From the NCBI GenBank assembly GCA_027364935.1, contig DAHXOK010000004.1, positions 31,356 through 64,446 of the forward strand: a stretch of DNA of 33,091 nucleotides. The letters run 5' to 3'. Position 1 is the stretch's first letter. Every line of letters starts with the position of its first letter. This stretch comes from Vulcanimicrobiota bacterium. Lineage in GTDB: Bacteria > Vulcanimicrobiota > Vulcanimicrobiia > Vulcanimicrobiales > Vulcanimicrobiaceae. Below are positions 1 to 6,205 of this stretch, piece by piece. Under the pieces are notes generated by a model, which saw only the letters and a list, made by a program, of their open reading frames with translations, made no database searches and was not told the DNA's origin. The position numbers and the translations under genes were made by a program.

Positions 1-99
1 GTCGACGATGCCTGCCTCGACGGCGGCGCCGACGATCGAGAGGCCCACGAAGGGTGCGAAGACTTCCGGAAAGAGCGTGACGATGTCGATCGTGAACAC
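1..99 (-). CDS. trmD: tRNA (guanine-N1)-methyltransferase TrmD, N-terminal fragment
   Basis: This is the first 33 codons of a minus-strand gene that runs off the left edge. TrmD methylates G37 of tRNAs next to the anticodon, using S-adenosylmethionine, and prevents +1 frameshifting. The visible peptide reads (M)FTIDIVTLFPEVFAPFVG and continues LSIVGAAVEAGIVD. It has the signature TrmD opening: I-D-I-V-T-L-F-P-E followed by a helix that ends in a glycine-rich turn. The start is GTG at 99-97; no ATG lies upstream in frame. Its start codon is only 9 bases from the divergent start of the TPR gene at 109, so any promoter must lie inside the neighbouring coding sequence. In many bacteria rimM precedes trmD; here it does not. 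The identification is firm, although only the N-terminus is visible. Confidence 0.88.
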   Translation of the reverse strand, partial: MFTIDIVTLFPEVFAPFVGLSIVGAAVEAGIVD

Positions 100-108
100 G
101 ATACGGTA

Positions 109-600
109 ATGCTTAGGTGGCTCGCATCGCTGCTCCCTCGGCGGTCGCTGCCCGCGTCGCCGCGGGAGCGCGCGCTCGCGCTCCTCGAACGCGGCGACGC
201 CGCTGAAGCGGAGCGGTTGCTCGACGCACTCCTGGCGAGTACGAGCCCGCCGAGCGAGCGGGCGTTTCTGCTCAACAAGCGCGGCGTCGCGCGTACGGCG
301 CAAGCAGAGATCGCTCCGGGGGTCGAGGATTTCACTGCGGCTCTGGCATTGGATGCGCGATACGTACCGGCTATCGTGAACCTCGGCAACGTGGCGCTCG
401 AGCAAGGTCGCGCCGAGGAAGCGTTGGCGCGATACGAGGAGGCAATCGCGCTCGATCCGCGGCACGCACGCGCATTTGTCGGCGCGGCCGCCGCCTACAA
501 ACGTCTGGGTCGCTACGCCGAGGCCGTACGCGCCATTCGCACCGCGCAGCGGCTCGAAGCCCGCAGGTTCACTTCTTGGCGGGCGTTTCGACGCTCGTGA
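109..600 (+). CDS. TPR-repeat protein, 163 residues
   Basis: A small soluble tetratricopeptide-repeat protein. Residues 18-45 (ERALALLERGDAAEAERLL) and three later helical pairs (about 50-80, 84-117 and 118-150) carry the TPR spacing of small and large residues; A-I-V-N-L-G-N-V-A-L-E-Q-G-R and Y-E-E-A-I-A-L-D-P are the clearest repeat. Such proteins are scaffolds for protein-protein contacts; the partner cannot be told from sequence. There is no signal peptide, although residues 3-10 are hydrophobic. The start ATG at 109 is 9 bases from the divergent trmD start and has no clear Shine-Dalgarno sequence, so a later start is possible. Its 3' end overlaps the convergent gene at 569 by 32 bases, so one of the two ends may be regulated or mis-set. 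Confidence 0.65.
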   Translation: MLRWLASLLPRRSLPASPRERALALLERGDAAEAERLLDALLASTSPPSERAFLLNKRGVARTAQAEIAPGVEDFTAALALDARYVPAIVNLGNVALEQGRAEEALARYEEAIALDPRHARAFVGAAAAYKRLGRYAEAVRAIRTAQRLEARRFTSWRAFRRS

Positions 601-1042
601 TCTCTTGCAGGTACTCGAAGAGCTGCGGTAGGGAGATTTTCTCGAGCCCGGTCTGCCGCTCGATCGCGTCGTCGTCCTCGCCTTCGTCCCGCAAATAGCA
701 ACGGGTCTCGACGCCGGCGTCCTCTTCGCTGACGAACGAAACGGCGAATCCGCGCCCGGGAAGCTCGTCGTAGATGCGCATCGTCTGCGGATTGACGATC
801 TCCACCGAATGCGCGGGGTTGTGCGCGTCGAAGACCAAGATCCGCAGATGCTCGTAGTTCGTGATCTCGATCGACCCGACGACGAAGACGTTCTTCGCCG
901 AGAGGAACTCGCGTCCGCGTTTGCAGCGCGTCGAGACTTCGTAGAAAACGCGGTGTGCGACGAAGCGATGGAGAATTTTTCGCAAGGTCGCCAGGGAGGC
1001 GAGCGTCTCGGTACGGTTGCCCCGCGTATAGATGATCTTCAC
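569..1042 (-). CDS. Conserved-looking hypothetical protein, 157 residues
   Basis: I do not recognise this family. The predicted protein starts MKIIYTRGNRTETL and is soluble with no signal peptide. The N-terminal third is basic and helical (LASLATLRKILHRFV); the middle is strand-rich (NVFVVGSIEITNYEHLRILVFD, VEIVNPQTMRIYD); then comes an acidic stretch (EGEDDDAIE) and a C-terminal helix ending in a lysine tail. I chose GTG at 1042 over the GTG at 1081 because an AGGGG ribosome-binding site sits about 8 bases upstream and the extra residues of the longer form (proline-rich) look untranslated. It is divergent from tatA across a 69-bp gap holding a palindrome. The coding call rests on codon-position bias and a plausible protein, not on homology. 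Confidence 0.6.
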   Translation of the reverse strand: MKIIYTRGNRTETLASLATLRKILHRFVAHRVFYEVSTRCKRGREFLSAKNVFVVGSIEITNYEHLRILVFDAHNPAHSVEIVNPQTMRIYDELPGRGFAVSFVSEEDAGVETRCYLRDEGEDDDAIERQTGLEKISLPQLFEYLQEITSVETPAKK

Positions 1043-1070
1043 GGGCGGACCCCTGGTCTTGCACGGGTAC

Positions 1071-1085
1071 GCAGGTGGCACCTGC
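1071..1085. promoter_or_regulatory. Perfect 7-bp inverted repeat between divergent genes
   Basis: GCAGGTG-G-CACCTGC is a perfect palindrome with a single central base. It lies in the 69-bp gap between the divergent hypothetical gene (start 1042) and tatA (start 1112). The position suits an operator acting on either gene, or a hairpin in the tatA leader. No convincing -35/-10 pair is visible around it, so the role is inferred. Confidence 0.4.
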
Positions 1086-1111
1086 CGAAGGCTACGCTCG
1101 AGGTCTCCTAG

Positions 1112-1294
1112 ATGTTCTCCGTTCCCGATATCCTCGTCGTCTCGGTGCTCGCCCTGTTGCTCTTCGGTCCCGAGCGACTACCCAAAGTCATGCGCCAAGC
1201 GGGTCGCATCATGCGTGACGTGCAGAATACCTCGCAATCGTTCATCGCGGAAATGGAACGCGCAGCGGATCTCGACGAGCCCCCGAAGCCCTAG
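1112..1294 (+). CDS. tatA: Twin-arginine translocase subunit, TatA/TatB family
   Basis: A pore-forming component of the Tat system, which exports folded proteins carrying twin-arginine signals across the inner membrane. The 60-residue protein has the family layout: a short N-terminal transmembrane helix (residues 4-18, VPDILVVSVLALLLF), the conserved hinge FGPERLPK, an amphipathic helix (VMRQAGRIMRDVQNTSQSF), and a short charged tail. Length is at the lower end for TatA and too short for a typical TatB. No tatC is nearby, so the rest of the translocon must be elsewhere. The start ATG follows a weak AGGTCTCC leader. TatA and TatB cannot be separated safely from this sequence; TatA is the better fit by length. 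Confidence 0.85.
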   Translation: MFSVPDILVVSVLALLLFGPERLPKVMRQAGRIMRDVQNTSQSFIAEMERAADLDEPPKP

Positions 1295-1347
1295 CAGACT
1301 GCGCAAAGGATCCCCCGAGCGTCCCCCTGCGGGCGCGAGGCTTCCCT

Positions 1348-1647
1348 TTAGATATTGAAGTTCTGGCGGAGGTCGCTGATGCGTTGCTGTACGAGCGTGC
1401 GCACCTGCTGATTGATCCGCTCCTTTTGCTCGTCCGGAAGGCGGCGGTACACGAGGTAGCCGACGGCGGAGACGATGCCTCCGAGGACGCCGACGAGCAA
1501 CGCCTTCCCAACCTCGCGTCCGTCGGAATCGACGCGCTCGTAGCTCGAGGAGGAGTTGGGCGCATATGGCCCCTTATAGCCGTTGCCCCCGGTATCGCTA
1601 TTAGACCAGGGCGCGTCTTGCGGCTTGGCGCTGAAGCTCTCTGACAT
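1348..1647 (-). CDS. Small single-pass membrane protein, 99 residues
   Basis: Function unknown. Residues 1-45 are polar and disordered-looking, rich in Ser, Gly, Asn and Tyr. A transmembrane helix follows (about 47-71, VGKALLVGVLGGIVSAVGYLVYRRL), then a charged amphipathic helix (DEQKERINQQVRTLVQQRISDL). The layout resembles YtxH-like stress proteins, but I see no diagnostic motif. The start ATG has a strong GAAGGAG ribosome-binding site 6 bases upstream. It lies 29 bases downstream of prp on the same strand, in the place where rpmA (ribosomal protein L27) is normally found, so it may be co-transcribed with rplU-prp. Confidence 0.7.
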   Translation of the reverse strand: MSESFSAKPQDAPWSNSDTGGNGYKGPYAPNSSSSYERVDSDGREVGKALLVGVLGGIVSAVGYLVYRRLPDEQKERINQQVRTLVQQRISDLRQNFNI

Positions 1648-1676
1648 ACGGGTCTCCTTCGCGGTGCTCTATACTC

Positions 1677-2012
1677 TTACCCGGTTTTGTCAGAGCGCCT
1701 GCGCACGCGTACGTGCCGCGTGTACGCACGCGCCAAGTGCGCGATCGAGAGCGCGGCGGTCGCGACGATCGCTCTCACTGCCGCGTCGCCGCGAGCGCCC
1801 TGGGGCCATCGCAAGCGAAGCTCGCCCGGCAGAACCGTTGCGTCGAGGGGCACGTGGGCGTGCTCTTCGAGGCCGAGGCGCGCGGCCTGGAGTATGGCCG
1901 ATGCAGCGGCGCAGACGAGGTCCTTGCCGTGCGCGGCCGCGTCGGCGTGGCCTCGGGCAGCGATCGCCGTGACGCGTTTGCGTGCGTCACGAAAGAATGT
2001 CACCTCGAGCAA
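1677..2012 (-). CDS. prp: Ribosomal-processing cysteine protease Prp
   Basis: Prp (YsxB/DUF464 family) removes an N-terminal extension from ribosomal protein L27 in the bacteria that have one. The 111-residue protein opens MLEVTFFRD, like the family, and has the catalytic pair His22 (ARGHAD) and Cys34 (DLVCAAAS). The start is a TTG at 2012 placed directly after the rplU stop codon (TAA-TTG), implying translational coupling; a GTG three codons later is the alternative. The C-terminal tail (HVRVRRRSDKTG) is basic. Its usual partner rpmA does not follow. Confidence 0.85.
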   Translation of the reverse strand: MLEVTFFRDARKRVTAIAARGHADAAAHGKDLVCAAASAILQAARLGLEEHAHVPLDATVLPGELRLRWPQGARGDAAVRAIVATAALSIAHLARAYTRHVRVRRRSDKTG

Positions 2013-2324
2013 TTAGGCGACGTTGATCTTCGTGATCTTGACTTCGGCGAAATGCTGGCGATGGCCGGAGAGCTTGCGCACGCGTTTCTTCGGCTTGTAG
2101 TGGAAGACGAGAATCTTCTTGTCGCGGGCGCGCCTGAGCACGGTGCCGCTGACCGACGCGTCGGCGACGATAGGCGAGCCGACCGTGACGGCTTTGCCGC
2201 TGCTCGCAAGCACGACGCGATCGAACGTGACGTCGGTGCCGGCTTCGCCGGGCACGTCGCAGCGGATGACGTCGCCCTCGGCGACGCGATACTGCTGGCC
2301 GACGGTCTCAATGATCGCATACAT
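2013..2324 (-). CDS. rplU: 50S ribosomal protein L21
   Basis: L21 is an early-assembly protein of the large ribosomal subunit that binds 23S rRNA. The 103-residue product has the family start MYAIIETVGQQYRVAEGD and the C-terminal signature VFHYKPKKRVRKLSGHRQHF followed by A-E-V-K-I-T-K-I. Length is normal. The ATG at 2324 is preferred over an in-frame TTG at 2351 because the longer form would run through a clear promoter. No Shine-Dalgarno sequence is present, and the -10 box ends 9 bases before the ATG, so the mRNA is probably leaderless or nearly so. It is directly followed by prp. Confidence 0.95.
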   Translation of the reverse strand: MYAIIETVGQQYRVAEGDVIRCDVPGEAGTDVTFDRVVLASSGKAVTVGSPIVADASVSGTVLRRARDKKILVFHYKPKKRVRKLSGHRQHFAEVKITKINVA

Positions 2325-2333
2325 GACTACGGT

Positions 2334-2362
2334 ACGATACCAGCCGCCCAAAAGGGTGTCAA
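2334..2362 (-). promoter_or_regulatory. Promoter of rplU-prp, predicted near-leaderless
   Basis: On the minus strand TTGACA (2362-2357), a 17-bp spacer and TATCGT (2339-2334) form a strong sigma-70-type promoter. The rplU ATG begins 9 bases after the -10 box, so the start site would lie about 2 bases before the initiation codon. There is no room for a ribosome-binding site. Confidence 0.75.
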
Positions 2363-2370
2363 CGCAGGAC

Positions 2371-2399
2371 TTGACACCGCGGCCACTTGGTGTTAGATT
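2371..2399 (+). promoter_or_regulatory. Promoter of the 2436-5007 operon
   Basis: TTGACA (2371-2376), a 17-bp spacer and TAGATT (2394-2399) on the plus strand. Transcription would begin near 2406, leaving a short leader with the GGAGG ribosome-binding site at 2422-2426. It is back to back with the rplU promoter; the two -35 boxes are 8 bases apart. Confidence 0.72.
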
Positions 2400-2421
2400 A
2401 GTCTATATTATAGAATAGTCT
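2395..2421. promoter_or_regulatory. 27-bp operator-like palindrome over the -10 and start site
   Basis: The arms are 13 bases each around a central T at 2408, with 11 of 13 positions paired; the innermost part (TCTATA-T-TATAGA) is perfect. It overlaps the -10 box and the expected start site, the classic position for a repressor. The likely binder is the winged-helix regulator encoded second in the same operon (3001-3291), which would make this autoregulation. That link is inferred from context. Confidence 0.65.
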
Positions 2422-2435
2422 GGAGGACTACTTCC

Positions 2436-3008
2436 ATGAACTCATCCGAAGCGCGCGAGCACCTTGAAATGGCAGAGCGCATCGTCGCCGCCTCGACCCG
2501 CGAGCTCTCGCTGCGGTACGCGGCGCCATTCTTCATCGCCTGGGGCCTGGCTAGCGGTACCGTCTGCCTGATCTTCCAGCTCATTGAGCGCGGACTCGTC
2601 CCGGCGACGGCGACGTGGGCGAGTGGGGGGCTCCTCGCCGCTGCGGTGATCTTCAGCATCGTCTACGCGCGACGCAAAGCGAGATGCGGGGCGGGGCTCA
2701 CCTTCTTACAGCGTGAGTTCCTCAACGTGCTCTGGATCGCCATGGGCGTTGCATTCGTGAGCAACGCGGGAGGGTGGAATATCTTCCCGACCTTCGGTCT
2801 TAGCGCGATATACACGATCGCCGCGTCGATCGTACTCTTCTATATCGGTCTGCACGAGAATCGGCGAGCGTTGCTCGGAGGGATCGTTCTTCTCGCCTCG
2901 CTCGTCGTCGCCAACTTCATGCCGTCCGTCGTGGGCTACGTTCTGGCTGCCGGATTCTATCTCGGCTACGCCGGTTTCGGCGTCGCCGAGTTGATGGCGC
3001 GTGAATGA
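2436..3008 (+). CDS. Multi-pass membrane protein, 190 residues
   Basis: Function unknown. After a polar N-terminal helix (NSSEAREHLEMAERIVAAS) there are about six hydrophobic segments: roughly 28-48, 56-76, 95-110, 120-138, 144-162 and 164-184. Bacterial operons often pair such a small membrane protein with a winged-helix regulator, and this one overlaps the regulator gene at 3001 by 8 bases. The ATG at 2436 follows GGAGG at a good distance. Expression is probably controlled by the palindrome over its promoter. I cannot tell whether it senses a signal or is just a target. Confidence 0.8.
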   Translation: MNSSEAREHLEMAERIVAASTRELSLRYAAPFFIAWGLASGTVCLIFQLIERGLVPATATWASGGLLAAAVIFSIVYARRKARCGAGLTFLQREFLNVLWIAMGVAFVSNAGGWNIFPTFGLSAIYTIAASIVLFYIGLHENRRALLGGIVLLASLVVANFMPSVVGYVLAAGFYLGYAGFGVAELMARE

Positions 3009-3291
3009 GTCGATGGACGAGCTCTTGCTTTCCAAAGTCCGTCTGGGCATCGTCGCGGCGCTCCTTGCCAGCGAATGGACGTCCTTTGGTGCGCTTGCCG
3101 AGACGACCCAAACGACCGGCGGCAATCTTGGCGCCAATCTCGCGAAACTCGTCGACGCCGGCTACGTAGAAGAAGAGAAACTTTTCGTAGCCCGGCGACC
3201 ACAATCACGCTACCGTCTTAGCGCGCGCGGACGGAAAGCTTTCCTGGAGCACGTCGCGCAACTGCAATCGTTGGTCAAGGGAGCATCATGA
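3001..3291 (+). CDS. Winged-helix transcriptional regulator, 96 residues
   Basis: A small DNA-binding protein of the MarR/PadR-like winged-helix type that consists of little more than one domain. Residues 8-24 (LSKVRLGIVAALLASEW) form helix 1. TSFGALAETTQTTGGNLGANLAKLVDAGYVE is the helix-turn-helix with recognition helix, and the wing is KLFVARRPQSRYRLSARG. A final helix (RKAFLEHVAQLQSLVKG) probably dimerises. The GTG start at 3001 overlaps the upstream gene; an ATG at 3013 is possible. It is the probable ligand of the palindrome at 2395-2421. Its stop overlaps the next start (ATGA at 3288). Confidence 0.82.
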   Translation: MNESMDELLLSKVRLGIVAALLASEWTSFGALAETTQTTGGNLGANLAKLVDAGYVEEEKLFVARRPQSRYRLSARGRKAFLEHVAQLQSLVKGAS

Positions 3292-4214
3292 AAATACCCA
3301 GAGCACTCGTCACGACCGTCGCGTTTTGCGCGCTCACCTGCGCGCTCGCGGCGGCGGCAGTTCCTCCGCCGGCGCCACCGCCGATTGCGACGTTCGACGT
3401 CGGATCGCTCCACGTCGAGCAGTACGGCAGCGGTCCGAAAACCCTAATCTTCATCCCGGGTCTTACGTGCGGCCCCTGGGAGTGGAGCGGTCAGATCGCT
3501 CACTTCGCTCCCGGTTACACGATCTACGCGCTCACCCTTCCGGGTTTTGACGGACGTCCGGGCATTTCGGGGCCGCTCTTCGCAACGACGACGGCGGATT
3601 TCTGGAGGCTGCTGGACGAGAAGCACATCGTCAAGCCGATCGTCATCGGGCATAGCCTCGGCGGCACGATCGGATTCATGCTCGCGACGCAACATCCCGA
3701 GCGGCTCGGCGGCGTGATCGCACTGGACGGCCTGCCGATTCTGCCGGGAATGAACTTCATGCCGCGCGCGCAGGTCGAACAGATCGCTTCGCGGACGGAG
3801 ACGCAGATTGCGTCGACGACGCCGGCGCAGTTCGCAGCGTACGAACGCTCGACGGCTATTCCGCCGCTCGTCACCGCGCGTAGCGACGTCGATGCCATCG
3901 CCGCGCTTGCAGGAAAGAGCGATCCGGGCACAACGGCTCGGTGGCTCGATGAAGACATGCTGCTCGATCTGCGGCCGGAGCTCCCCAAAGCGGCGCTTCC
4001 GATTCTTTTGATCGCACCGTTCGATGCAAGCGTGGACGCGCAATATACGCTCACGACCGTTGCCGCGAAGCGCGCGTACTATGCGAGCCTCGTTACCGGC
4101 GCTCCGAACCTGCAGATCGTGACGATCGAGAGTTCCCGGCATTTTGCGATGTACGATCAACCGCAAGCCGTCACCGATACGATCGCGCAGTTCCTCGCGA
4201 AGGTGACGCCGTGA
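3288..4214 (+). CDS. Exported alpha/beta hydrolase, 308 residues
   Basis: A serine hydrolase of the alpha/beta fold; the substrate is unknown. A signal peptide spans residues 1-24 (MKIPRALVTTVAFCALTCAL then AAAA), followed by a proline-rich linker, so the enzyme acts outside the cytoplasm. The oxyanion-region motif IPGLTCGPW (56-64) and the nucleophile elbow GHSLGG place the catalytic Ser at 123. His285 (SSRHFAMYD) is the likely catalytic base; the acid is probably Asp246 or Asp250. The ATG overlaps the stop of the regulator gene, so production is coupled to it. Family members include esterases, lipases, lactonases and dehalogenases; nothing here decides between them. Confidence 0.85.
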   Translation: MKIPRALVTTVAFCALTCALAAAAVPPPAPPPIATFDVGSLHVEQYGSGPKTLIFIPGLTCGPWEWSGQIAHFAPGYTIYALTLPGFDGRPGISGPLFATTTADFWRLLDEKHIVKPIVIGHSLGGTIGFMLATQHPERLGGVIALDGLPILPGMNFMPRAQVEQIASRTETQIASTTPAQFAAYERSTAIPPLVTARSDVDAIAALAGKSDPGTTARWLDEDMLLDLRPELPKAALPILLIAPFDASVDAQYTLTTVAAKRAYYASLVTGAPNLQIVTIESSRHFAMYDQPQAVTDTIAQFLAKVTP

Positions 4215-4248
4215 AGCTCGCGCCCGCCGCAGACGCGCCGACGCGAGC

Positions 4249-5007
4249 GTGGCCCGCGATCCGGCAGTTCTCGGCACAGGCGCCACGGTGACGACTGCTT
4301 CACCCTGGTGGTACCGCCGCCGTTCGCTCGCCATGTTCGCCATCTACATGGTGGGCTTCTACGGCGGCGGGTGGCTTTGGATGCGTGCGACCGGAATCGC
4401 GTACGAGCCGGCATTCGTGTGGCTCGGATCGCGGGTGCACGCCGCTGCGTGGGCGTTGCTCTGGATCGCGAGCGCACTTACCGTCGCGGGCTTTCTTATC
4501 CGGCTCTGGGGCTCGTCCTATCTCACGGCAAACGTGGTGTGGAGCGCCGACGTGCGCGACGATCGCCTCATCGTCGACGGACCGTTCCGATTCATTCGCA
4601 ACCCGCTCTACTTCGGCAACAATCTCCAAGCGCTGGGCATCGGCGCGCTCGCGCCGCCGTACGGCTTTCTCATCATTGTGATTGGAAACGTCGTTTTCAC
4701 GGCATTGCTCGGCGCGCACGAATCGCGCTTCATGCGCGCGCGCTACGGTGCGGTCTACGAGCGGTATCGCGCGGCTGTACCGAGCATGATTCCACGGCTC
4801 GTGCCGGCAACCGTCGAGGGCAGCGTCGGCGCAGCGCCGTCGTTCGCGAGCGGCGTACGCTCAGAGGCATTGACCGCAGGCCTCGCGCTCGGGATGCTCG
4901 GGGTCACGCTCTACGGCGAATCCGCACTCCCGTTCTTCGGCGCATGCTGGGTCGGCGGCTGGATCCTGCAGACGGTCCTACGCGCGCGCTCGCGCGCGAC
5001 GACCTGA
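4249..5007 (+). CDS. Membrane methyltransferase of the ICMT/PEMT family
   Basis: An integral membrane protein related to isoprenylcysteine carboxyl methyltransferases and phospholipid methyltransferases, which use S-adenosylmethionine at the membrane. The conserved block is DGPFRFIRNPLYFGNNL (about 116-132), followed by membrane helices and the tail motif E-SRFMRARYGAVYERYRAAVP (about 160-180). Hydrophobic segments lie near 30-48, 65-85, 125-150 and 205-245. GTG at 4249 is the first usable start; GTG at 4288 (MTTASPWW) is an alternative that drops 13 residues. A 26-codon reading frame opens at 4211 on the upstream stop (GTGA) and ends at 4291; it may only couple translation. Bacterial substrates for this family are mostly unknown. 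Confidence 0.78.
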   Translation: MARDPAVLGTGATVTTASPWWYRRRSLAMFAIYMVGFYGGGWLWMRATGIAYEPAFVWLGSRVHAAAWALLWIASALTVAGFLIRLWGSSYLTANVVWSADVRDDRLIVDGPFRFIRNPLYFGNNLQALGIGALAPPYGFLIIVIGNVVFTALLGAHESRFMRARYGAVYERYRAAVPSMIPRLVPATVEGSVGAAPSFASGVRSEALTAGLALGMLGVTLYGESALPFFGACWVGGWILQTVLRARSRATT

Positions 5008-5019
5008 GGCGTGGCACCG

Positions 5020-5049
5020 TTGACATGTGACTGTATGGTCACATATAAT
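5020..5049 (+). promoter_or_regulatory. arsR promoter with perfect operator palindrome
   Basis: TTGACA (5020-5025), an 18-bp spacer and TATAAT (5044-5049). Between and touching the two boxes lies the perfect inverted repeat ATGTGAC-N6-GTCACAT (5025-5044). A repressor bound there would block RNA polymerase. The binder is almost certainly the ArsR-family protein encoded next. The -10 ends 8 bases before the GTG start at 5058, so the mRNA is probably leaderless. Confidence 0.85.
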
Positions 5050-5057
5050 GCCGCTAT

Positions 5058-5363
5058 GTGGACAAGGTTTTCAAGGCACTAGCCGACCCGAGCCGGCGCC
5101 ACTTGCTCGACTCGCTCTTCCGGCATGACGGTCAGACGTTAGGGGAGTTGGGCTCGGCGCTGGAGATGACGCGCTTCGGCGTCATGAAGCATCTACGCGT
5201 GTTGGAAGATGCGCGTTTGGTCATGATCCGGCGCCGCGGGCGCAAGAAGTTACACTATCTCAACCCGATGCCGATTCAACTCGTGTACGATCGATGGGTG
5301 AGCAAGTACCGTTCGCGACGTGCACGTACCCTTGCAGATTTGAAGAGAGAGCTGGAGGCATAA
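5058..5363 (+). CDS. ArsR-family winged-helix repressor
   Basis: A 101-residue ArsR/SmtB-type transcriptional regulator. It opens MDKVFKALADPSRRHLLDSL, the hallmark of the subgroup paired with SRPBCC (AHSA1-like) proteins; the recognition helix is SALEMTRFGVMKHLRVLEDA and the wing is LVMIRRRGRKKLHYLNP. No metal-binding cysteine motif is visible, which again fits the SRPBCC-linked subgroup rather than metal sensors. The GTG start has no ribosome-binding site and sits 8 bases after the -10 box. Its stop overlaps the start of the SRPBCC gene (TAATG). It most likely represses its own operon through the palindrome at 5025-5044. Confidence 0.9.
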   Translation: MDKVFKALADPSRRHLLDSLFRHDGQTLGELGSALEMTRFGVMKHLRVLEDARLVMIRRRGRKKLHYLNPMPIQLVYDRWVSKYRSRRARTLADLKRELEA

Positions 5364-5833
5364 TGAACGAGGCGAAGACGCAGATATACGAGATCTACAT
5401 CCACACCACGCCCGCGAGACTCTGGGAAGCGATCACGAAGAGTGAGTTCACGCAAAAATACTATTTTGCGACGGCGGTCGAATCGGAATGGCGGCCTGGT
5501 TCGACGCTCGTGTATCGCTTCGCGGACGGTAGCAGCGCCTTCGACGCCGTCATCGAAGAGGTAGAGCCTGGAAAGCGGCTCGTCCACACGTTCAAGCCGA
5601 AACCGGAGGAGTGGCCGAGTAATTCGGCCGATCAGCCGTCGCGCGTCACGTACGAGATCGAGCAGCTCGGGCCGTCCTGTCTGCTGCGCGTCACGCACGA
5701 GCACGCCACGGGTGAGACGGCGGTTACCAAGGGCACGAACCGAGGCTGGCAGATCATTTTGAGTGGACTCAAGACGTTGCTGGAGACTGGAGAGCCGCTG
5801 GCGATCGATTGGCCCGCAGAGGTGCGGGCATGA
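5363..5833 (+). CDS. SRPBCC (AHSA1-like) domain protein
   Basis: A 156-residue START-like protein with a deep ligand pocket. Family hallmarks are the opening strand (QIYEIYIHTTPARLWEAITKSEFTQKYYF), the turn WRPGSTLVYRFADG, VIEEVEPGKRLVHTF, and the C-terminal helix GTNRGWQIILSGLKTLLETG. These proteins bind or transform small hydrophobic ligands; they are often found behind arsR and may supply or remove the ligand that the regulator senses. The ATG at 5363 overlaps the arsR stop codon, so the two are translated together. The ligand is unknown. Confidence 0.88.
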   Translation: MNEAKTQIYEIYIHTTPARLWEAITKSEFTQKYYFATAVESEWRPGSTLVYRFADGSSAFDAVIEEVEPGKRLVHTFKPKPEEWPSNSADQPSRVTYEIEQLGPSCLLRVTHEHATGETAVTKGTNRGWQIILSGLKTLLETGEPLAIDWPAEVRA

Positions 5834-6189
5834 TTACCGGCATGGACTTGAGTGGTTACATGGTTAAAGACGCACCCCGTGCGATCGCGTTCTATCGCGA
5901 CGTGCTCGGCCTGGAGCCGACGCGCATCTATCCGGAGAATCGCGGCGCGGAGTACGATCTCGCGGACGGCACGACGTTTGGACTGTGGGGCGGCGGCGGC
6001 AAGGTCATGCCGTTCCAACCGAGCAACGGCATCTTGTTTTCCGTCGACGATCTCGACGAGGCGGTTGGCGCAATCAAGGCTCGCGGCATCCCGATCGTCA
6101 TGGAGTCAGAGACGCCCAACTGCTTCATCGCAGCGATCGAGGACACCGAGGGCAACAGCGTATTCCTACACAAGCGCAAGGTGCCGTAA
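5830..6189 (+). CDS. VOC-fold protein (glyoxalase/bleomycin-resistance superfamily)
   Basis: A 119-residue vicinal-oxygen-chelate protein with two beta-alpha-beta-beta-beta modules. Module one is GYMVKDAPRAIAFYRDVLGLEPTRIYPENRGAEYDLADGTTFGLW; module two is GILFSVDDLDEAVGAIKARGIPIVMES followed by FIAAIEDTEGNSVFLHKR. The Glu of EDTEGN and the DDLDEA helix fit family positions for metal or substrate. The first-module metal His common in enzymes is not obvious, so it may bind a ligand rather than catalyse. ATG at 5830 overlaps the SRPBCC stop (ATGA). It is the third gene of the ArsR-controlled operon and ends 16 bases from the convergent helicase. Confidence 0.85.
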   Translation: MITGMDLSGYMVKDAPRAIAFYRDVLGLEPTRIYPENRGAEYDLADGTTFGLWGGGGKVMPFQPSNGILFSVDDLDEAVGAIKARGIPIVMESETPNCFIAAIEDTEGNSVFLHKRKVP

Positions 6190-6205
6190 CACCTCGGCGA
6201 GCGCG

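Noticed and set aside
4211-4291. 26-codon frame starting on the hydrolase stop (GTGA) as a gene
   Set aside because: Too short, Ala/Pro-rich and without features; it more likely reflects the junction with the ICMT-like gene.
4977-5003. CGCGCGCG palindrome at the end of the ICMT-like gene as a terminator
   Set aside because: No T-run follows and the sequence is coding (RARSRATT); alternating CG is common at this GC content.
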